Part shown: one piece after another, positions 8,548 to 17,609 of the stretch
How positions within the stretch are numbered: the first letter of the stretch is position 1
Layout of the letters: every line of letters starts with the position of its first letter
DNA from: Zymoseptoria tritici IPO323
Lineage: Eukaryota > Ascomycota > Dothideomycetes > Mycosphaerellales > Mycosphaerellaceae
NCBI RefSeq assembly: GCF_000219625.1
Contig: NC_018218.1
Location: 744,001 to 808,000 of the forward strand
DNA: 64,000 nt
Direction of reading: 5' to 3'
Program-made: the position numbers and the translations under genes
The notes under the pieces: generated by a model
What the model was told of the DNA's origin: nothing
Database searches by the model: none
What the model saw: only the letters and a program-made list of their open reading frames with translations

Positions 8548-11520
8548 ATGCGCCGCCATCCTTCGCGAGCGATCAACTCGTCCCGCTCAGGCCAAACTTC
8601 CGACACATTGAGCCTGATCCAAAGCTACGACTCCGACACCAACCCTTCCCGACCGGTGAAATCCTCCCCCTTGGGTTCCTCCACCGACACCGGCCTTCCT
8701 CTCGAGCTTCTCGATCGCCTCAAAGCCTTTCCACTCTTCCAAAGCGCTCCTGAATCCTTCCTCCTATCCATTGGCAAGAGCTTGCGTCCTAGTGTATATC
8801 AGCCGGCGGCAGAGATCATCCGAGAAGGCGAAGATGCGAAAGCCATGTACTGGGTCGTCCGCGGCTCTGTGCGAGTCACCAGCAGGGATGGCGAAAGCAC
8901 ATACGCTGAGTTGAAGCCTGGGTCGTTCTTTGGGGAGATTGGGATTCTGATGGACATGCCGCGGACCGCGACGATCGTGGCGAGCATACGCTGTTTGGTG
9001 GTGAGGCTGAATAAGGAGGATCTACAAAAAGAGCTGCCTTCATACCCGGAGGTGGAGAGGGCGATACGAGATGAGGCGATGGAGAGGTTGTCGATCTTGG
9101 AGAGGAAGAAGCAAGAGCGTGGTGTAAATCCTCATACAGGCGAAGACGGGAGTATGCGACCTCCTGCGGCACCTCGGAAGAGATCGCGCGATTGGAGTGC
9201 TGGGGATGTGGAGATGGGTGAAGCGGGCTCGTTCGCGGATGGAGAGGTCACGAGCAATAAGAAGCGAAAGTCGCCGTCTCCGGGAATCGCTGAGGTGGCT
9301 GCTTCGAGTGCTTTTGGCTCGTCTCCTTTGACCATTCGATCGGTGTTGAAGGAGCTCCCGCTGTTCACAGGACTGCCTTCCGATATTCTGCATTTTCTAG
9401 GAGTCAATGCGCAGCCGGTGTCATATCCGCCGTTCACAGAGATCGTCAAGCAGGGGAGTAGTGGACGTGATGTCTACTTCATCATCAAGGGCGATGTGGA
9501 GGTTTTGACAGACGCTCTAGGGCAGAGTCCAAACTCAATAGCGGCAGATGGCGTGGCAGAGACGAATGGCAACTCACACAACACAGAACTGGTCGTTCGG
9601 GCACGATTGACATCAGGACAGTACTTCGGCGAGGTCACAAGTCTGAGTCTTGCTCCGCGGAGGACGGCGACAGTACGAAGCGTCAATTCGGTGGAGTGTC
9701 TGCTGATCAATGCGGAAGTTCTAGATGATCTGTGGAGGAGATGCAGCTCCGATTTGAGGCAGCAAGTCGAGAGCGAGGCGAAGAGAAGGATGAAAGCCGC
9801 GAGGAGGGACGACGATACTGAGATGGCGGATGCGGGAGGACCTGTCGGTGGTGTCAATACAACGAATGATCAGACGCGAGACGGCGAGGACGATGACTGG
9901 CGGAAAGATCTGCCGACAGTGACATTCGACGAGCCGATAGACCTGGATGAAGGACCTTCGCAGAGCTCGCCGGTGATGACACCACAGATGGAGCCCATCG
10001 ATCCGGATCCATTCTTCAACGAGGGCTTCGAGAATATGCGGGCGAAATCAAGAAGATCATCACTCGCACCGCCATTGCCATCTCCGGATGGTCAACATAC
10101 GGCACTTGGTGAGAACCGCACACCCAGTCCACCCGCAACCCGATCGCATTACTCCTCACCACTGAAGCCATTACCACACCACATATCGACAAGTCCTTCA
10201 GCAGCATCACCCACATCTCCACTCCGACTAAGTCCAGTCTCAACAAGACGACCAAGTCTAGACAACAGGCGGCAATCCAAATCCTCTCCCGGCCGTCTCC
10301 CGGACTCTTTACTAATCCTCGTGCTCCAACACATGGACCTCCTCCAACTCATGCGCTGCCGCCGTGTATCTGTCCACTGGCACTCCCTCATCTCCTCCTC
10401 GCCAGACCTCGTCACGACCCTCAACCTCTCCCAATACAACCGCTACGTCACCGATGACACTCTCCGCGACATCATCGTCCCCTTCGCCGGCTCACGCCCT
10501 CGCGAAGTTGATCTTTCGAACTGCTTCCACGTCACCGACGAAGGCTTCCGCACCCTCACCGAAGCCTGCGGAGACGTCGCCCGCGTGTGGAAGATGAAAT
10601 CCGTCTGGGACGTGACCGGATCCGCCGTCCTCGCGCTCGTGGAAAAAGCCAAGGAACTCGAAGAAATCGACCTCTCCAACTGCCGCAAAGTGAGCGATAC
10701 CCTGCTCGCCCGCGTGGTCGGCTGGATCGTCCCTGAAACCAAACCCGGGCAGCAGCAGCAATCCCTAACACCCATCAACCCTCCAAACGGCGGGAGGAGA
10801 CCTCACTCGAAACGCCACAACAACGCATTGTCATTAGCAGGGCAATACAACCAACCCTCCCCACCCCCCGGCACAGTAATCGGTGCCCCGAAACTCAAAC
10901 GCCTCACCCTCTCCTACTGCAAACACGTGCAAGACCGCAGCATGGCGCACATTGCCGTACACGCCGCCGAACGCCTGGAGTCCCTCGACCTCACGCGGTG
11001 TACCTCCATTTCCGACGCGGGCTTCCATTCCTGGAGCGTGTACGACTTCCGGAACCTGAAAAAATTGGTCCTCGCGGATTGCACCTACCTCTCCGACCAA
11101 GCTATCGTCGGCGTAGTAGGCGGATGTCGCGGACTGAGAGAATTAGACCTCTCATTCTGTTGTGCATTGTCGGATACCGCTACGGAAGTCCTCTCCCTCG
11201 GATTGCCGGCGCTTCGGAAACTCGACATGGCGTTTTGTGGGTCCGCAGTATCGGACAACTCGCTCCGCTGTCTGGGACTGCATTTGCTGGAACTGAGATA
11301 TTTGAGTGTGAGAGGCTGTGTGAGAGTCACAGGACATGGAGTCGAGAGCGTGGTGGAGGGGTGTCGGTTTCTGGAGGTGTTGGATGTGAGTCAGTGTAAG
11401 AATTTGAGGCCTTGGTTGGAGAGGGGTGGGGTGGGGAGGGTGAATAATGGGAAGGGGAGGAGGGTGAGGTTTGAGACTGTGGCGGATGGGAGTTGGAGAG
11501 GGGGTGGTGGGAAGTCGTGA
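8548..11520 (+). CDS. Protein with two cyclic-nucleotide-binding domains, F-box and LRRs
   Basis: A single-exon frame of 990 residues from ATG 8548. Two CNB domains lie at about 50-180 and 268-400. Both keep the phosphate-binding cassette, with FGE and the Arg before TAT: GSFFGEIGILMDMPRTAT and GQYFGEVTSLSLAPRRTAT. They are separated by a charged segment with the basic stretch NKKRKSPSP. A disordered Ser/Pro region follows, then an F-box at about 583-628 (LPDSLLILVLQHMDLLQLMR) and leucine-rich repeats of the Cys-containing type (LDLTRCTSISDAG, LDLSFCCALSD) to about 960. By family this should be the substrate-recruiting subunit of an SCF ubiquitin ligase. Control by cAMP/cGMP follows from the intact cassettes but is inferred. 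An 81-bp insert of low complexity separates two LRRs. Confidence 0.9.
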   Translation: MRRHPSRAINSSRSGQTSDTLSLIQSYDSDTNPSRPVKSSPLGSSTDTGLPLELLDRLKAFPLFQSAPESFLLSIGKSLRPSVYQPAAEIIREGEDAKAMYWVVRGSVRVTSRDGESTYAELKPGSFFGEIGILMDMPRTATIVASIRCLVVRLNKEDLQKELPSYPEVERAIRDEAMERLSILERKKQERGVNPHTGEDGSMRPPAAPRKRSRDWSAGDVEMGEAGSFADGEVTSNKKRKSPSPGIAEVAASSAFGSSPLTIRSVLKELPLFTGLPSDILHFLGVNAQPVSYPPFTEIVKQGSSGRDVYFIIKGDVEVLTDALGQSPNSIAADGVAETNGNSHNTELVVRARLTSGQYFGEVTSLSLAPRRTATVRSVNSVECLLINAEVLDDLWRRCSSDLRQQVESEAKRRMKAARRDDDTEMADAGGPVGGVNTTNDQTRDGEDDDWRKDLPTVTFDEPIDLDEGPSQSSPVMTPQMEPIDPDPFFNEGFENMRAKSRRSSLAPPLPSPDGQHTALGENRTPSPPATRSHYSSPLKPLPHHISTSPSAASPTSPLRLSPVSTRRPSLDNRRQSKSSPGRLPDSLLILVLQHMDLLQLMRCRRVSVHWHSLISSSPDLVTTLNLSQYNRYVTDDTLRDIIVPFAGSRPREVDLSNCFHVTDEGFRTLTEACGDVARVWKMKSVWDVTGSAVLALVEKAKELEEIDLSNCRKVSDTLLARVVGWIVPETKPGQQQQSLTPINPPNGGRRPHSKRHNNALSLAGQYNQPSPPPGTVIGAPKLKRLTLSYCKHVQDRSMAHIAVHAAERLESLDLTRCTSISDAGFHSWSVYDFRNLKKLVLADCTYLSDQAIVGVVGGCRGLRELDLSFCCALSDTATEVLSLGLPALRKLDMAFCGSAVSDNSLRCLGLHLLELRYLSVRGCVRVTGHGVESVVEGCRFLEVLDVSQCKNLRPWLERGGVGRVNNGKGRRVRFETVADGSWRGGGGKS

Positions 11521-12841
11521 TGGATGTTGGAGGGCTGATCACGCTTCCGCACCGGACGGCGAAGCAGGACATATATCGGGCGGATCTATGGTGGAAGAGA
11601 CATTTAGCGAGACGTTGGCCGATATGCGATGGCATTGGAGCCTTGGATGGCGATTTGTTTGGAATTGGAAGATACCACGACATATCGACGGGAGAGCCTG
11701 CGCATAGACAGGCACAATTTGTTTCGTAGCGCATATACCCCTACTGCGCTGTACTGATCAAGGCACGAACTTGTTCCACCTCACCGCTTCCAGGCTCACG
11801 GCTAAGACCAGGAAGTCGTCAAGGTCTGCAAGGTCCGATTCTCGTTCAAGGTCGACCTCACAACGAACGGGATGTGTCGTGTCGAAGTGGCAGAAGCTCT
11901 CTCCTGAGTCTGCTGCCACTTCGAAGTGATCAGTCCCAGGCACGAACTTGTTCGCTTCACCGCTTCCAGGCCCTTGGACTCAGCCTTGATCCTTGTCAAT
12001 TCGAATGCAGGGTCTCGTCCTCCACGTTCTCCTCCACTCGCACAAGCCGCCGCATTTCCTCTCCGCTTCACTGAAGCTCCAATCACATGCCGAACAAACC
12101 ACGAATTGAAGCTCGTCCCCACCGGAATTTCGCTCCATTCGCCGCGACTGGCGCCAGCACAGCAAACGATCCAAAATTGTCCACGTTGAAGCAAACGCCG
12201 CAGACGAGTGCAGCCGTAATTGCGCCTCGACTTAGGAGTGTCGCTTTGCTTGCTGCTCAGTCCACGTCGACGGTCACCGCAGCGAAGCAGAGTCGTCATC
12301 GCTGCACTGCGACGTCCGTTTGTCCTACAAGAGGCTTCCGTCCGTCTTCGCGCTGGAGTTCGCTTCACTCACCGGAATCAGACCTCGTCGCCGCCAGCAC
12401 TCGCTCACTTCACTCACTCCGCCCTCATCCGAGACCACATTGACCGGTCTCGAGTGAGGCAGTCTGCCATCAGAGGTCGGCAATACTTGGAGAAGATCGA
12501 CACCGGCCACGCGAGAGAGGAGATTTGGACGGTGCCTGAGACTTGAGACACTCACTTTCCCACACACCAAGGACAACCCGACAATCTCGAGTCTCCAGAG
12601 ACAAGCAGCGACAAGCAAAAGCGAGCATTGCAGATTGCGCTGCCCCACTGCAGCGACTCTTTCAGGCAACCAGGCCAGATCCACGGACCAAGGCGGCCCA
12701 ATTTGGTCTCATCACGAGGAGGGAGACTCCCTGTTCGCTTCACCTTTTCGAGGTGAGGACCAGTCCGGTGCAGCTCGACGTCATACCATTGCTCCGCCCG
12801 ACGGAATCCTTGCACCCCGCCACTCTCACTTTCCGATCATC
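11521..12841. other. Intergenic with direct and inverted repeats
   Basis: A 34-35-bp direct repeat occurs at 11761-11795 and 11939-11972 (aggcacgaacttgttc then caccgcttccaggc). Between them a perfect 12-bp inverted repeat (11882-11893 and 11913-11924, 19-base loop) could form a hairpin. The right part is probably the promoter and leader of the 12842 gene. A 188-codon minus-strand frame here shows no family features and is not called. Confidence 0.5.
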
Positions 12842-14234
12842 ATGGCTGAGGACTTTGGTGAGTTTCTTCCATAGCCTTGTCTTGTTTTGCGACAACACCT
12901 CGCTGCCTTATACTTTTCTCCCCTGTCTCACTTCACAAACGGTACTTTCACGGAAGATCGACTGACCCGAACGCCGCGACCAAATAGTTGAGAACGGACT
13001 CGAATTCCTAGGCCACCACACCAACAAACACTTCGACTCCGCATACGACAAAGTCATCGGAAAGCCACGTACACTCGCGGAGACAGAGGACGACCGCCGC
13101 AGCTCACGATCGCGACGGAAGCATCGGTCATCCCACAGCCGCAGAAGAGCTGCACAATCTCAGCCTGCGTCATCTGACTACTCGGACGAAGGCCGCCCTC
13201 GCACACGCAATCCCCCTACCGCCCTGCAGATTTCCGGTGAGCGACGAAGGCAACGCAATACCCTCCCCAGCCCCGAACCAGATCCCGATCGCGGATACAA
13301 ACTCGAATCTCTCCGCAGCTTGAGACAAGAAAGCGACACAAGCGACACCGTGCTCCGCGCATACGAACAAGAACCCGACGATCCTAAGCGGAAGCCCGAG
13401 TCCGTCCTTTCGAAGAGAGATCTTCAGCTGTTAGAAGCACCGCGAAGAGATAGCGGTATGGCGTCAGGATACAACGACAACTACCAGCCGTACGGCAACG
13501 ATCGCGCTCGTCCGCGCTCACAGCCGCCGAGAGGAGGCTACTACGATGACGACGATTCCGACTATGATGAGCGTTCCGGCCGACGGTCTCGAGGCGGAGG
13601 TCGCGGCTACGACGACCGCGATCGCGACGACGGATATGACCGCGTGATTGAAGAGACGACACGTTATCGCGGACCTGTAAGTTCAGGGCCACTCGTCGTT
13701 CGTCATCTTCCAGAGCGACAATTCCGCGCATACAGCATCACTAACCATTCCTCACAGGTCGCCGACCGTCCCTGGGACCTCGAGAGAAGAGACAATGCCC
13801 GCGACGGCCCTTACGCTGCCGGCGCAGTCTCCAAATACTCCCGTCGCTCAGAAACCAATCTCGACCGCGACAATTCATACGTCAGCCGGCGCTCCAAATC
13901 TCGCGGCCGTGATCGCGACGACTCCCGTTCTAGATCCCGCTCGCGCTCTCGCTCACGCAGCCGTTCCAACGATAGGGGCGATAAGATCCGCGGTAAGATC
14001 GAAGATACCTTCAGCACCACGCAGACTGGATTGGGAGCTGGTCTGGCGGGCGCAGTGATTGGAGGTTTGGCGGGAAGGCAATTTGGCAAGCAGCATCGCC
14101 AGAGAGATATCATCATCGGTGCGATTGTGGGTGGTTTGGGCGCGAATGTGGCTGCGGGCAAATATCAGGAGCAGAAGGAGAAGCGCGAGGAGAGGGCGTA
14201 TGATGGGCGGAGTCGGTCGCATAATGGGCGGTGA
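12842..14234 (+). CDS. Arg/Ser-rich glycine-zipper protein, unknown function
   Basis: Three exons (12842-12857, 12988-13676, 13758-14234) give 393 residues starting MAEDFVENGLEFLGHHTNKH. The first exon is only 16 bp, but the join (GTGAGT to ATAG) is in phase. The middle is disordered, with a Tyr/Asp/Arg/Gly-rich segment (GGYYDDDDSDYDERS) and an RS repeat at about 285-300. Near the C-terminus (about 320-365) come two glycine-zipper hydrophobic hairpins, GLGAGLAGAVIGGLAG and IIIGAIVGGLGANVAAG, followed by a Lys/Glu/Arg tail. Intron 2 is 81 bp, has a CACTAACC branch site and contains no stop, so retention would add 27 residues in frame. Glycine zippers suggest membrane association or self-assembly; no function is known to me. 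Confidence 0.82.
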
Positions 14235-14875
14235 TGAAGTGGTCTAAGGGAGCGAGGCCTGAGGCGTGGCTGCTGATTTCTTGGGAGGTTCGAATGATCA
14301 TTGGGACGAGCGTTTACGACATGATACGAAACGACAGCGCGGTGGTAATGAAGATTATGGCAAAATAGATCTTATGATGGGCATGCATTTTGGGAATGGG
14401 AATCAAAGGAAGAAATGAGGCTTTGGAGTGACTGACTTATCCTCTTCTCAGCGCAGTACCAAATCCAAGTTGCTTTGTTCTGTTGGCCAAAAAATCGTGC
14501 CTGCTCCAGCTTCTCATCTTGTATTGCGCTGTACGTTGCACTTTACATCCTTCACAAGCTAAGACAGATTGGCGCGTGGAAGCTCTTAGCTGTCCTAGCG
14601 AGGGATCGTCGACCTTCATGTGATACCCAAGGACCCTGGGTGATCCGTTCTACAACAACCTCCGCTCTCAACCTCATCTTACAACTCTCACCCTATTCAT
14701 TCCTTTGTCTGATCTGAGGGAATCCCCATCGCCTACTCAAATCTCATAACACAACCTCGACCACCGTCCTTTCTAGCCTGCGACCTGACCTCCGCCCTTA
14801 CAGCTTATCCCGGAACCGACACACACCACCACCGACCCGCGCGAGTCTCTTAGACCTCCAACCTCCTCCGTGAGC
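14235..14875. other. Intergenic, promoter of the phosphatase gene
   Basis: No supported frame. From about 14640 the plus strand is rich in C and T (Ctccaccgtcc-like runs), consistent with a fungal core promoter and leader. Confidence 0.45.
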
Positions 14876-16729
14876 ATGCCCTCCACAGGGCAAGACGCTC
14901 CCGTCCTTCACCGTCCAACCAGCCCTTCGAACTCCTCCAACATCGAAGAAGAAGACGCCCTGCTCACAGGCCAGCGAACGGGGAAGAGTGAGCCCAGCCC
15001 GACGACACATAACAGGAACAAATGGCGGGAGATAGGACTCTTTGTTTGGGCGGTTGTGGCGAGTGCTGTTGTGATTGTGTTGGCGGTTTTCTACCAACAT
15101 AATGCGCAGGGAGGGGATACGGATGGACGGAGTGGACATGGGGGACATGGAGGTCATGGAGGTCATGCTGGAAAGGCTCCTATCGTCGCCGGGAAGAGGA
15201 ATCTAATCTTCATGGTCAGCGATGGAATGGGACCCACAAGCCTCGAGCTCACGCGGAGTTGGAGACAATATACGGATCATTTACCCTGGAACGAGACGCT
15301 CGAACTGGATAAACACCTTATCGGACAGTCGCGGACACGGAGTTCAAGCTCGCTGGTCACCGACTCCGCGGCGGGAGCCACAGCTTTCTCCTGCGGCGCA
15401 AAATCCTTCAATGGCGCCATCTCCGTGCTCCCAGACTTCAGTCCCTGTGGAAGCGTCATGGAAGCCGCGAAGAGGATGGGGTATACGACGGGTTTGGTGG
15501 TCACGACTAGGATCACGGATGCCACGCCTGCGGTGTTTGCGAGCCATGTGAGGAGGAGAGAGATGGAAGATGAGATTGCGTTGCAGATGGTTGGGGAGAC
15601 GCATCCGTTGGGAAGGATGGTGGATCTCATGATGGGTGGAGGGAGGTGCCATTTCTTGCCGCAGGGGAACGAGGGGAGTTGCAGAGAGGATGAGGTGGAT
15701 GTGGTGAAAGCGGCGAAGGAGAAGGGAGGGTGGAAGTATATTGATGACAAGGCTGGATTCGATCGTCTGGATGGCGGGAAAAAAGTGGAACTTCCACTCC
15801 TCGCACTCTTCGCACCAGGCGATATCCCCTACGAAGTCGACCGCCGCTTTCAACAGGATATCTACCCATCCCTGGAGAACATGACCCGCACCGCCCTCCG
15901 TGCTCTCGCCGACGCCACAAAACACTCCGACCAAGGCTTCTTCATCATGATCGAAGGCTCCCGCATCGACCACGCCGGCCACGCCAACGACCCGGCGGCT
16001 CAAGTCCACGAGGTGCTAGCCTACGACCACGCCATCTCGGCCGTGCTAGACTTCATCGAACACTCTGACGTGCCGACTGTGATGGTGAGCACCTCCGACC
16101 ACGAGACAGGCGGTCTCGCCGCTGCCCGTCAACTGCACTCTCCCACTTACCCCGAGTACCTCTGGTACCCCTCTGTGCTCGCGGCCGCCAACCACTCAGC
16201 ATCCTACACCTCGCATGAATTCTCCGCTCACCACTCAGCGGCACCCAACGAGAAGCCGGAACAATTCGCGGCGTTCGTCAAAGATCTCGTCTCCCGCGAT
16301 CTCGGCATTTCCGACCTCTCCTCCGACGAGGTCAAGTCCCTCCAAGACACCCCAAACCTGGCACCATACATTTTCGCCGACGTCCTCTCCCGCCGCGCAC
16401 AAACAGGTTGGTCGACACACGGACACTCCGGCGCGGACGTGAACATTTACTCTTCCTCGCCCGACGCCGCTGCGGCGTTGCAGGGGAATCATGAGAACAC
16501 TGAAGTCGGCGGGTTCTTGCGGGACTACTTGGGCTTGGGCGAGGAGGTGGAGAAGGTCACGCGGCTGTTGAGGGAGCATGCGAAAGGGAAGGCGGAAGAG
16601 GAGGTGTGGTTGGGGAGTGTACCCGAGGAGGGCGAGAGGTTGGATGGACAGAGTCATCGGGAAGATGGGTATCATGGGGAACATCGGACGAGGGCGGAGA
16701 AGAGAGTGTGTGCAGTTTGTGGAGTTTAG
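14876..16729 (+). CDS. pho8: Vacuolar-type alkaline phosphatase
   Basis: Intron-free, 617 residues from the ATG at 14876; the frame is open six bases further upstream, but only as GTG. The protein is a type II membrane protein. A cytosolic tail (1-52) with an acidic di-leucine-like EEEDALL is followed by one membrane span (about 53-73) and a lumenal domain. Residues 87-98 hold a short GGH repeat. The catalytic domain has the usual parts: MVSDGMGPTS (metal Asp), VTDSAAGATAFSCG with nucleophile Ser164, IEGSRIDHAGHAND, STSDHETGGL and TGWSTHGHSG (metal His). It fits yeast Pho8, which removes phosphate from small molecules and phosphopeptides in the vacuole. The C-terminal 60 residues are charged and ungrouped. 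Confidence 0.93.
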   Translation: MPSTGQDAPVLHRPTSPSNSSNIEEEDALLTGQRTGKSEPSPTTHNRNKWREIGLFVWAVVASAVVIVLAVFYQHNAQGGDTDGRSGHGGHGGHGGHAGKAPIVAGKRNLIFMVSDGMGPTSLELTRSWRQYTDHLPWNETLELDKHLIGQSRTRSSSSLVTDSAAGATAFSCGAKSFNGAISVLPDFSPCGSVMEAAKRMGYTTGLVVTTRITDATPAVFASHVRRREMEDEIALQMVGETHPLGRMVDLMMGGGRCHFLPQGNEGSCREDEVDVVKAAKEKGGWKYIDDKAGFDRLDGGKKVELPLLALFAPGDIPYEVDRRFQQDIYPSLENMTRTALRALADATKHSDQGFFIMIEGSRIDHAGHANDPAAQVHEVLAYDHAISAVLDFIEHSDVPTVMVSTSDHETGGLAAARQLHSPTYPEYLWYPSVLAAANHSASYTSHEFSAHHSAAPNEKPEQFAAFVKDLVSRDLGISDLSSDEVKSLQDTPNLAPYIFADVLSRRAQTGWSTHGHSGADVNIYSSSPDAAAALQGNHENTEVGGFLRDYLGLGEEVEKVTRLLREHAKGKAEEEVWLGSVPEEGERLDGQSHREDGYHGEHRTRAEKRVCAVCGV

Positions 16730-17600
16730 TGGGCTTTGATGAGGGGGTTTTTGAAGGGCGTGTGGGTTGTGGCGGTGGATGGGGTTGAGGAGGCGGTTGT
16801 TGCTGATGCGTAGCAGATGGAGTTGGAGTGGCGTTTTGTGGTATTTGGATGGGACCTGGATTTTGGGATCTTGTGTTGGAGCGTTGCATTGCATTCATAC
16901 CTGGCGCGAGTTCGGACCACAGAGATATTCGTTCGAAACTAAGGACCTTCTTGAAAGGGATGATAACTGGTCTTTAGAGCATCCTCGCCTCGGTAGCTGC
17001 TACCTGCAGAGACCATACCACGAACCCGACGCTTCCTTTCTCCTGGCCGTCAATCTCACTCAAGAGTGATCATCTGCGTTTGCTTCCCGGACACATGCTG
17101 GTTCGCATTGGAGCCATGCTTGGCTCGCCAGATGGAGCAAAGGATCAGATTAAGGGACTTTCTGCTTTCCGAACCCAGATCCGACCGAGGCGAAGTTTTC
17201 GAGCCAAACGAAGCAGTTGGACTGCGAAGCTCGACTCTAGTTTCACCCAGCTCCTCCTCGTGTCGTCGGTGCTGGATGTGGCGGGACCACTTGCGCGCCA
17301 GAAAGTCCACACTGAAAGCCAGTTTCGGCGACCTCGATGTTCGACTCGATCACTCGCTCTGCTGTGCTGCGCTGACTGAGCAGACGAGGAGTCTGGGTAG
17401 TGGGTGGGCTGCAGAGGGGTGGGGAGGAGGAGTACAGTCTGCACAGTCTTGTGTGACTCTCCTCCACTGCCTACCTTCCTCCTCGTGGTGGTCGAGTGTA
17501 GCTGTTCGGCAAGTCATACGCTTGTTCAATCGCACAGGGAGGGTTCAGGGACGACGGGGTCTGCTCGCTGACGAGGTGGAGTGCTCGAGTCCGAGGGCGG
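16730..17600. other. Intergenic, no supported gene
   Basis: The plus strand after the phosphatase stop is G-rich (3' UTR). An open frame of 187 codons from 17066 has no family features, a composition like random sequence and antisense frames of equal length, so it is not called. Confidence 0.5.
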
Positions 17601-17609
17601 CTGGAATCT

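Noticed and set aside
11802..12368. 188-codon minus-strand frame
   Set aside because: Arg/Ser-rich composition typical of antisense to C-rich promoter DNA; no family, no splice support.
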